From Holothuria scabra (taxonomy: Eukaryota; Echinodermata; Holothuroidea; Aspidochirotida; Holothuriidae), in NCBI GenBank assembly GCA_037179385.1, contig CM074188.1:22461318-22525317 (forward strand): a stretch of 64,000 bases of DNA. The letters run 5' to 3'. The position numbers were made by a program, and so were the translations under genes. Each line of letters opens with the position of its first letter. Positions within the stretch are counted from its first letter, which is position 1. The notes beneath the pieces were generated by a model. The model ran no database searches. It saw nothing but the letters and a program-made list of their open reading frames with translations, and had not been told where the DNA came from. This document shows, piece after piece, positions 21,545 through 33,500 of this stretch.

Positions 21545-24500
21545 CTGAAAGATGAGGAAGACCACACAGATTGTAACCATATGGCAGACAAAGTAGGCTG
21601 TGGTTTAGTTACTCTAAGTACAAATTCCTACACATATACACACAAGAATTGGGGGGTTGACCTATCTTCCTGTGACTCCCCCCCCCCTCTCTTTCATATT
21701 GCATAAACAAACAAAGCCTCAAACTGAAGTCCTTAGAGACCATACTCAAATCTAGCAAAATGGTCAGTGCTGTGTAACTGACACTTTAACATAAATGCAT
21801 TAAACTTTTACAACTAATCTGTAAAATTGGTCATCATCCATGGAAAGTGAAATCATTCAAATGTGGTGGCCACCAATCTTTCACCGCAATCAATTAGGAT
21901 AAAGCTACACTACAAAGTCAACATAGGACACTGCAAGGGTGAAATGTTCATCAGAAAGGATTTATTGATGCTTTCCATGATTTCAACAATTGGAGTATGA
22001 AAGAGTCAACAGCAAAGCACTTCTGTAGCGAATTGTGCTATTACCAATCACCCAAGAGATATCACCATAAAACTGTTGTCTACATCTAAAAAAATTGGGA
22101 AGGGGAAAATTTTAGTCAGTGGAATCCATTTGAGAAGAACACGGTATGGCAAGTCCTCTAAGATAAGTAATTAGGATACCTAATTATCTATTATATAGGG
22201 CTGTGACGGTTAATCGGGCATTATTCCTCTTCATAGATTAACCCTTTTTGTATTGCCAATTACTCAGTTGCCGCGGCGTGGCTTTGTCAGTAAATTGTTA
22301 CACAAACATTGCGCAACAAACAGTGTCAGTTTCTCACAAATTATCGCTCGAACAATAACTGTGAAAAGAGTTTTAAAATCGGCCGTTCGATTGAACGGAT
22401 TAATTCCTCAGCAGCTCCCTGAATTAAGTACATAATGATGAGTGACAAGTGGCGCACCCATTGTTACTTTCGTTTCCAGAACTTCATGTGCTCGTCTCCT
22501 TCAATAGCAACACCCAAACACAACTTTAGAAATAAGCGGCATGTTTGAGAGATTACCAGGCGAAAAGAAAGCCACAAGACAAGCAGGGAGTTGTAACAAA
22601 AGTTACCAAGCTCTGTACTTCTGTGGCAATAAAACCTCCGAGAGACCATGATTAGGGTACAAAAGTATATTTGAATTAATCTCTCCACTCTAGCTAATCA
22701 AAATATTTTATCATGCTGCACTTCCGTAAATTTCATTGTTAGTAGCAGTATTTGGAAAAAAATTTAACCTGTAAAAATACGATCGTTAGCGCCAGATAAT
22801 TCCCGCCATTTTTTTGTTTGCCCAATATCATATACAATGGAACATTCCATGTTGATTTTTATGAATAAGCATACGCAGTTCGTTAAACCAACTGGGTTGT
22901 AGTTGCGATAATGTACTGTACTGTAGAAGTCCACCCTAAGATGATGCACGTAAAAATACTCAACTATCTAATTTTAGCGGTTCTGGACGGTAAAAAAATG
23001 GACTCAATTAACATATCTTATGGTTCCTTTCTGATATAAATACCCCCGTATTTTTGCCACTTCTTGTCCAAAACTTACGTCTTGTTTAAAAATAATCAGC
23101 AAATGAAATGCACTAAAGTCGGATCCCCGAAAAATCCACGCACGCAGAGATTTGTGATGCCGTTTCTTGGTGAATTTAGCACGGGGCTTGGCCGGCTGCA
23201 CATGCCAGCTATGTAAGCCTCCGAACTGCGATCGTCATAACGCAAACTTAATGGGGAAATTTGTTGCGAGGTCTGGTATTTTCACACACTAAATCCCATA
23301 GGCAATGGCGCGAGTTGTGATTGACTGGCTCAGAATCAACGTATTTGAACAAATCACAATGCAAGGGCAATTCAAATTTTGCAATAGATCGTATGCATAT
23401 GATGTCACCGAGCAAAACATGGTCCATTGAAAAGTGGTAAAAACGGATATGCACGCAAGTCTACTGCATGCATGGGACCACGTGCATCATTGTTTTCCTT
23501 CGTAATGACGTCATATGATAACATTCCACAAGTCCTACTGTAAATAACTTTACGGTAGGAATGCTGGGAATTCCTTAATTTATGCAAGATAATAGGACTT
23601 GGTTGTGCTGTTTGCAGCTGGTGGGCCGTTTACAGTGCAATTGTACAGATCGCTACTATGACAAACACATGAGTGCTGTACATGTATTGAACACTGCATC
23701 GCAAGCAAGCTGCATGAAAACAGCGGTGTCAGAGTGTTTCATGAAGTAACTGACGATATTACACAGGACCAGGCGGGAAAATACAACAGTTAGTGGAACG
23801 TTAAGAAGTGCACATGGGCTGAAGAAAGCGTCAGTAAATGCAAGATGGGCTTTTACTGTGAAAAGATAATATTAACTCAGCACAAAATACCAACATTTTT
23901 GCCACATGCTTACATCGGCAAACATGACTTACGACACCATTTTTAGAATTGTGCTTTCCTGTACAAAAGTGATGGCGCTCTTTGGAAATGTTGAGTTTTT
24001 GTTGTTGTGATGAACGTTACGTTATTTTCGGTTAAACGCTTAACCGCTGGTTGATAAAATCCGTTAAACGGATAGTGAATTAACCGAAAATGCACAGCCC
24101 TACTATTGTAGCAATAAAATGAAGCATTTTTTATCTGCACCACAAGCTGGCCTGCCTTTTACCAATATACTTTCTGTTCCTTTTACAAAATACTTGCTCT
24201 GATGATGCAAAAGACATCTTTGCTTGTCTCTGTTTTTATAAATTACTGGTGACATCACATCAATGGTTCCACCTAAAGAGAGAATGGTAATGTCCAGTCA
24301 AAACTTACCTGCTGCTGGAGGTCTGATTAAATGTATGCTCTCCTTAACTTCCTTTATATCTCGCTGCTTTCTCAGTACTCTGCCCTTATTCAATCTAGAA
24401 TGGAGAAATGAAAAGAAAGAAATGAGGGATATGGCTCAAAATGCAGATTTTGTGCCAGAAACTCCAAAATGGGGGATTTATTACCTCCAAACCCCAAGTC

Positions 24501-27500
24501 CAAACTGATAGTGCCCCAGGCCAAAGTTACAGGTGGGGTCAGGGGTGAAACAATTTGCTTCAAGGTCCCTACAAGGTGCAATCTGAGGGGTTTACTTATG
24601 ACAGCTCAAAAATAGCTGCAAAGGTGTCCTCTTCTGAAATAAACCAAGACACTGACATTTTTTTTTCATTTTGTATGGAAATGTAAAGGGAGGGAGGTTT
24701 CACCCTTCTTCTAGAAAGTGGGGAGGACAAATTTCCCTCCCCCCCTCCCCCCCCCCAAACACCCTCCCTGACAAAAACACTGTCCAGACCATTTCTAATT
24801 TACACTGAGGTAAACTTTACATCATGTATATAATGTTTTGAATGCAAAAACCATCATAGCTGATATAGTTTCATCTACTGTATGAGGTAACAGCGAGTGT
24901 TTTGGAAATCTTAATCAGATGCTACAAAAAAGCTGCATTTTGCAGACTACACTTAGGTTAGGTTAGATGGAGTTTTAAGGCCCAGATTCAAACAAACTGG
25001 TTCAAGTCAAGCTGGCCGCGGCCTTGCTCCAGTTGTGACTCACTTGCTTGTCTACTAGATTGCTTCTTGTCTACTAGATTGCTTCTTGTCTACTAGATTG
25101 CTTCAACTGAGCACCAAGTACAATGGCAGTAGATTTTGTTTTAAAGTGTTTAGTACAAACAAGCTGCATTTTGCAAACTATGCTTAAGTTAACTTCCAAG
25201 GGGTAATCAGAGTGGATCTCTTTATATGGGTTAGGTATGATGGAGTTTTTGGTTAGGTTAGATGGATTTTTAAGGCCCAGATTAAAAACCAACCCGTTCA
25301 AGTCAAGCTGGCCACTGCCTTTGTTCCCGTTGGGGCTCACTTGCTTGTCTACTACATTGCCTCTTGTATACTAGATTGACTCTGCTGAGCACCAAGTACT
25401 GTACAATGGCAGTTGATTTTGTTTCGAAGTGTTTGGTATGACCGGCTCTGACTCAAACTCCCCACCTCCCACCTACAAGTCTGATGCTGTAACCCTTTTA
25501 TGTGGGAGAAGATAGCACATCTGCTTTTGAAAAACCTCCCTCTTATGATCATTTAACATATCACAAAACATTGAAAACAGTTGAATACACCACAGTGTCC
25601 TCTTTGGTTATTATATAGCATGTCCTAGACACTCAAAAATTAATTTACTCTATACTCTCTCTTGAAATTCCATATTGGCAGCTGCTGCACATACTGTACC
25701 GTACCCCAAGTAATGAGATTTGATTTGTACTCAACATTTTTAGTGCCATGTTAGCACTGCCGCACATACTGTTCCAAGATTTGATTTACACTCACACTTC
25801 TACTCTCATTTTGGTACTGCTGCACATACTGTACAGTACCCAAAATAATGAAATTTGATTTTTAATTATACTGTATATGTAATCTCATTTTGGTAGATCC
25901 TGTGCTGAAGTCAAAGCAATAAGAATTGGGTTTTACTCATATTTCTATTCCCATTTTGGCACTGCCCCATGCACTCACACTTTGGACAAAAAGATATTTG
26001 CACTTTGAAAAGTACTCAAAATAATAAGAATTGATTTGATCTCACATTTGCACTCCTAAGGTAATTTCTCTAACCAAGAAATTGAGTGGACTAGTTTGAG
26101 CATTTAGCAGTGGCTGGCATAGTTCTCTCTATTCAATAAAAATTGGGTGGAAGACATCAATTCTCCCTACAGTATGAAAAGCTGCATTTCAACAGTGTAT
26201 AGCATTTGAAAGAAGATAAATTTCAAGCTATCTGCATTTTTGAATTCTTGAGATTTAATGTCTCATGGGAAATCTGTGATGTCACCAAGGCACATTAATT
26301 TATCATTGCATTCAATTTATTTATAGCTTTGCTGCCACTGCAGGGAAAATTAACCACTTTGCTGCGCATGGTTTCCCTGCGAAACCATAACTTACCACGA
26401 CCATATACGCAGGGTTTTGCTGCAAAACCATACCACTCAGATGCGTTCTGGCATAACTAATTATAAATCTATGGCAAGCAATAGTGTTTCAGATATGGAA
26501 CAGGCTTAAAGAGGAGATATTTAACACATATGCATCCTCTTTGGGCATAGCAAGCACAAATATGGCGCCATCAATACAAAAAACGTAGTATTTCGCGGAA
26601 CCGGTACATACATACTATGTATAGGCTACATAATGTAATAAATAGTTCAGTATGGCAGGATGGAGCCCCTTCCATTTGAAAGGGTTCAGGCAACATTGTT
26701 TGCTACACCCACATATGTTGCATGAAAATGTATTGTTCAACAGATTCAGTACTATTCTATGAGTGACTGTTTCTTTTCTTTGGAGGGAGCTTGGGGGAAA
26801 TTTCCCAGCTTGTCCTCTTTTTGTATGCTTTTATTAAGATGTATATACTTGAATGTTTACCTCGGTGACCATAGTTCTGTGGATAGTACCAATCAACTTA
26901 GCAGAAAGGTGTCGAAATGGGCAGATCTTATTTTCAAACTGATTCACTCACAAACTTCTCATAAAGATCCCATACTGTACCTCAATTTAGAAACTCTGAA
27001 TTATCACCTCACCTGTTTATGATAAACTGGTCATGACGCCTCTTCCTGATGTCCTCAACCCTTGCCATGGCCAGAATTGTCTTCTTCCACATCTCCCTAT
27101 CATATTTGACTGGAACATTTCTGCGTTTTTCAAATTCCAATGCATTATCCTGCAAATAACAAAAGACTACTATGACAACTGAGAAGTACAGAACAATACA
27201 AACAAAATTTCCTTTTTTAGTTGTTCCAGTACCAAGCACAACAGTATGATTGACACTATTAAACAGAAAATGTCAAACATGAAATGTGAAGGAAAATCTT
27301 ATCAGTACATTTATAAAGTAAAGCAGCATAGATACTGTGACTCAACCCTTCTGATGTTACCTGTTCAAGTTTTTAATTCATCTTGAACAAAATCATGGGG
27401 TACCTTTAAAGGTAACACATACCCAGACAAATCCAGCTGGACTGGCCAGCATGTAAACACTGTTCACCTAGCAGTTGGACTGTGACAGTGATAAGTCTCT

Positions 27501-30500
27501 AAAGCTACAGCAGTGCAAACCTTAAGTTATTATGCTGCTCATGAGGGCAGGAATCAGAAACTTAAGTCATAATGTAAGGTACATATGACCAATTTGTGTT
27601 GGACAGTAGCATACGCAATAGGGAAAGAAGATACCAAATGTCTTTCCTCCCCCATCCCTCAATCCCTCCCTCCCTTCCCATCATTTCCATCTGTTTTCCT
27701 CTCCCTATCTCCCCTGCTCATTCCTATGTGAAATTTGCCAGCAAAAAACCGAAGAACTGGAAGAAACTTGAAAGCACCATATATCTGAAGTTTAAATGCT
27801 GATTTGTGTACATTCAAATTGACATTATTCAAAATTCTAACATGTCATGTGTGAGCAAAGATCATACTGTACATCCACCACCACTCCAGTTTGACCAGGG
27901 AAACAAACTTTCGGTGATGATCAAAATCCATGAATGAAATGCAAGTGTCCTCACACAGCAGGGAGAGATATGTGTAATGGCAGTTTCCTGGTAAAATGGT
28001 GGATACTAATTAAAGAAATTTAGCTGACTGGGAGCTCATGGTGTGTAAGCAGTAGACACAGACAGTTACAATATCACAGGGCCTATATGCTAACAATGCA
28101 TTCACTGGGATTTTGTTTCATGCAAACTTTTGTCTTGAGGCAAAAAATGATCAAAATGGCTCAAAGTTACCACTTTTCTTTGGTTTATCATGTAGCTAGG
28201 AAGAAAATGTGTTGCCATCCTAATATGACACCTGTACAGCAAATTTTAGAAAAAACCACTGGCAATTACAGAGGCTGAAAGCTTTTGAAAAGTGGGGCAG
28301 ACATTTTCAGTGAGACAGACATTATGTTCCTTTACACTTATGCAATAAGCTCTACCCACACTTTGTGGGATGAGCTTGTTAAGTGTGAACCAAGATGCCT
28401 TCTATAAGCTACCATACTTTTTGTAATAGAGGCTTTGCAATTACGTCATGGATCTGCCATGCTGGAAGATATTCAAGCCAAATACACGTGGCTTTGTGCC
28501 GAACGCTCTGCACAGTGTGCACTGTGATATGCACAGTGTGTACAAATTCGACGAGCAGGCGCGTCCCATATGGTGTACTATGTAGTTACATGTACTCCAA
28601 CATGGCAGCCGGAGAGTATTATGACGTCATGTCTCTATAGGTCATACTTTAGGTCATGTAGAATCCCCGGATTCCTGAATGAAAACATGTGCGTTGTAAT
28701 TATACCTGAAGCTGTATAATATGTAGTAGTGTTCCATGCAAAACATGTGTGATACAATAGCCTTTGTATACATGTGTTTTTTAAGCATCCAGTAATTCTT
28801 GTCTTGCAAGGTAGCTAATTAAGACAGCATTTGTTAACATACAAAGAAATTCTCCATCATTCTTTTATCCTTTGTCACAATGTCATCCACTGATAATCCA
28901 ACAGAGCAAATGACAATGAGCTTCTTAATTTATATCATTGCCATCCCATACCCTGCCTGTTGCAACACTTTTAGCTGGGATATTAAGCTGCACACCTTGG
29001 AAATGACAATGAATACCTCAAATGGAATGGACTCCTCTCGACACCTGTCAGGTACATCAATTCGGGGGTGGGGCAGGAATTGGGGGGAGGGGGACAAAGA
29101 TATTGTTTGGCCCCCCAAATAATTCAGGCAGATCAAAAAACATCTGGCAGAATAAACAACAAAATGTTACAGTGTGGTATACAAATGAGTTATGGGCTTC
29201 TGGAAAACACAAATTTGAGTGCATGTGCACGTCAATGTGAGTGTGTATGTATGTTTATTAGTGTGTGTGCTAATGCTCGCACAGGTATGGGTGGATTGCT
29301 GATATGAACGACTACAGTTCGGGACACATTCAAGGGTTCCACCAGTTTTTTGGAAAATTTTTGCCCCTTCCCTCAATCCACAAACCAGATATATGCCCTG
29401 CCAAGTGCTACTGCCTCAAAAATTGAAAGTTACTGAAGACATACCACTGTAAGCTCCTTTCCTGCAGCTTTTCTGAATGCTTTTGTCCATCGCACCTTTC
29501 GTGGGTTCTTCTTCTTGAGAAAAGCTTTATGACATTTCGATCGACAGAATCTGAAACTCTGTGAAAGGGATCAAGAAAAAAGATTACGTCGTAGAACTTT
29601 ACTTCACAGACACAAACCATAGTTATAGGGCTCAACCGATAATCGGATCGGACATCGGATCGGGCCGATATTCGCCACCATCGGTAAAATATCGGATCGG
29701 CATTATTCAGCCAAATTCACTTGCCGATGTTTACCGATATTCCGTATCCTGAAAACTTTGTAAAAAATTCCAAAGAACTTTTTACTGCGTGGTCTTGCGC
29801 CACCATATACTGTACAAGCCATTTCCTACGCCTCAGCTGCAAGAAGTTTCTTCTTTTCTGAAAGTCCTTCCGCTCTCTGGCACAGAGTCAAGGGACATAA
29901 CCTAAAGTTCACTGCAGATGCTTAATGACACTCTATGAATCCATATTACAGGATAAGTAAAACTTAGTAATAACAAGCCAGCAAAGTTGTTATTCTGTAT
30001 GTAATATTTTACAAATTTCAGTTGCACTTTCCCCTCACTTTTGTCCCATAGTTGTTTGATGGCAGTTTCATACATTCCTTATGCTCAAATAAAGAACAAA
30101 TCTGCAATACATGAACTGCATCATTAAATTTCTTTCAAGAGTTACGCCGTTGTTGTTACAGACTTTGCTCCGCCTTTTTCGAGATGGAATGATCCAATAT
30201 TGGCATGAGTAAGACCAAGTGTTTGCATGTGGTATTAAAAAAAAGTTTCAAAAAATGGTCCCGATCGCAACAGCCCTCAGGTTCGGTGATTACCCATTTT
30301 TTTCTTAAGTCCTCCCGATTCTCTGGTGAAGAGTTTTTTGGGGAAGACAAGCAATACTCCCGGAGATGAGTAAAGTAGAAGCATAGCAACGATTTGTCCA
30401 TGCTCCTTTGGGTACTGTACTATATGCATGAGAAATTAACAACTGTATCGGAGAGGTATCGATCACGTTCACAAGTTCAAATCAAACCGACAGATATTAG

Positions 30501-33500
30501 AAATATGACAGAAAAAAACCCTTCTAAGAAAATCAATTTTTCTTTACACCTTTGCTTTTTTCATATTTTAATTTTTAAACGTTTTTGGACTCAAAAAGCA
30601 ATCCTGCTAACTCCACTTCGAGGCTGTTTGTGTTACTTCTTTCAAAACAAAGTTAAAAATATCTACCGATCCCAGCATTTGTTTACGGTATTCTCTCTAT
30701 CACGTCCGAAAATGACGTCATTCGTGTTAAATTTGCATCTAGCGTACACGTGTGCCAACACCCACGCTATCGTGGCCTTATTAGGAAGTCACGTACCTGG
30801 GAGTACTACATAGGTTCATTCATAACCGCCCTGTTCAGGTCGGGACACCTTTCAAACTCCTGTCGAAAGGAAACTCTCCATCACACGTGTGTAAACGGCG
30901 ATATTTTGGGGCTCACAAGATAATGAAATTTTGCTATGATGGTTATTTTTCGCAAACAATTTTGGTGTTGGTAGTTACATCCTAGTAATTCATACATAAC
31001 ACGAGGTTGATTTGCTTCGTGGCAAAGAAACAAACCAACAATCCTGGTGTCTTAAATTATCGTCAGTATTTACGAAATCATTGCAGTCATATCTTGGCAC
31101 TAAACATATAGTGGAAAGGTGTTCGTTTGCAAAATATTGACACAATAAACCATTATATCGGCCAATTCAAGGCTCGATTTTTTTTCAAGGTTTGGTTTTC
31201 ATTTCGGTATACTCGAGGTAGCGTCCCGTATTGTGTATTTTAGAAAATCGCCGTTAGTACTACAGTACGCAGGGAAGGGTTTAGACAGAGTTGTTACAGA
31301 TTCTTGCCGAATATACGGCACGCAGTACATCTTGTCTGCAAGTTTCTACATGATAAAGAACCGACTTGCAGTGTTGGCGCGCCCGTTGCTACGGTATGAA
31401 TTACTGTAGCTTGCTTGCAGATTTTAAAGTTAGTGTACGTTGTAGCATACACTGATCTGAGAAGCAACACTACTGTACATCAGCATGATCGGCCCTCGCA
31501 CTGGTGAAAAATTCAACTTAATTAAACAGAGTACAACCAACATTCAAACTCAAATATAATTTCATGTGATCAGTTTATTCACAGTCTCATACTAATTTGC
31601 AAACTATTAGACATTTTAAAGATTTTAAATCTTTAAATAGGAGTAAATGTGCGGGCATTGTACATAAAAAGGCATTGCTTATAGTTACAACAAGGAAATC
31701 TAAACCTACTAGTAAACGAGGAAAATTGTGGGCCTAAATGCATAGATATGGCGGGGTGACAAAAATATCGGATCGGATATCGGCCAATGTTGAGGAAAAA
31801 ACATTGGACATCGGATCGGCAGTGAAAAACCACATCGGTTAGGCCCTACATAGTTACCTGTGACAGAGAATCCCAGACTGAAGTAAAACCCTTGTCAAAT
31901 CAAGTTCAACAGGGGCTACAATAGGGTTGGGCAGTATACCAGTACTGACGTGACGTCAATATGAGTACTAGAGGTACAGGTAATGAAAATACCGAAGATA
32001 TGTGGTGTGTTATTAATACCGTTTCTTAAGAAAATACAGCTGTACTTATTATCCTCGCTGACAAAAATAACTGTCAAGATGTGTGGATGATTAAAATATT
32101 TTCACAAACATTTAGAGCAGAGGTTCCTACACGGTAATTAACCCAATCAAACACCCAGATGCATTAATGTGCAGGATAACATGGGGCCCATGTGTGGCTT
32201 AGGTTCCTTCCCAATCCCACCCAACTAATTTCCCCACCCGGGAGTTGAGAACCGGTTACTGCCTCAGTACCGGTTCTGTGTCTTTAACAATACCGGTATA
32301 TTTTGTCAACGAGTGGAATTGTCTTCCAGATTGGGTAGTTAACTCCCTGTCAGTTCACTGCTTTAAGGTTAACATTGACAAGTTTTTCCATGGCTGTGGT
32401 AGAATCTGATTTGGGGCTTTTGTCAAGCTTTGGTGGTTTGACTTTTGATTAGGGCTTGGACTTCAGGGGGGGCCTTGGCCCTCCTTTGCCCTTCAATCTG
32501 TTATGTTACCTTATTTTCATGGTTCAGCCCAATCCTAGGCTACAAGCTAAAATGTGTAATTTTATAACATGCAGGCTAACAGGACAGAAAATCTCCTCAT
32601 AGAAGTTAGCATTAACAATTGAGTGCAGTCCCCCAAAACTTATTTTGAAGCAACAGTTTAATGCTAATTGCTTAATTTTCTTCTTTTTTCTCTGCAAAGT
32701 ATTTTTCATCTTATGACATGAATATTGCAATTTGCATTCAAGACAAACCATGCAATTAATAAATTGGTACTTAAATTAATGAGAAAAGTGTCACATGACT
32801 CTCAACAGCCTAATTATAATGAAACTCCGATTAATTATAATGAAACCACCGTGGTTTGAGCGTACTGTCTTGCATACTGAAGGTCCCCGGATCAAATCCC
32901 GGTGGAACCACTTGGAAATTTTCCGGGGTCTAAAAATTAACTTGTTCAGCATAGCTGTTCACAGTGATGCTGAGGGGGTTTAAAATTGGTGAATTACAAA
33001 ATTGGGAATTTGGTTGTCCGTTTCAGGAAGTTGTCCGACTCAGGAAGTTGTCAGCTTGCTCAGTTCAGCTGTTGAGCAGTGGTGCAGAGCAAGCATAACC
33101 TCCACCCCCTCCAGCCTTTGGGAAAGTGGCTAAAGACTGGGGATACGCTCACGTCTGTCGGATGGGGACGTTAAATGGCGGTCCCGGGAGCAGGACTGGG
33201 AGCTATTAGTACACGCCTGCCTCGTTACCTCTGAGCACTAATCGAAAAGAGAAGGCGAAGTTCGCCGGTGTTCATCCACACTCACTCTGGCATTGGATCT
33301 TCGAAAGAGTTAAATGATTAGGGCCTGGACTTCAGGGCATCTTATGGGGCTTTGGCCCTCCTCTGCCCTTCAACCTGTTATGTTATGTTAAACTGGACTG
33401 TATGCTACACCCCAGGGTGCATTCCATATAAAGGCCAAACCTACCCAGAAGTAAAGCAGAAATTTAGGTTAACAGCTGTAACTCCTTTGTGAAAATGATA

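Noticed and set aside
30394..30813. 139-codon frame inside the intron 1 hAT element, considered as transposase
   Set aside because: No zinc finger, RNase H-like or dimerisation motif of hAT transposases can be seen.
32845..32912. tRNA-Ala-like sequence
   Set aside because: The arms do not fold fully and it leads into a SINE body with a LINE tail.
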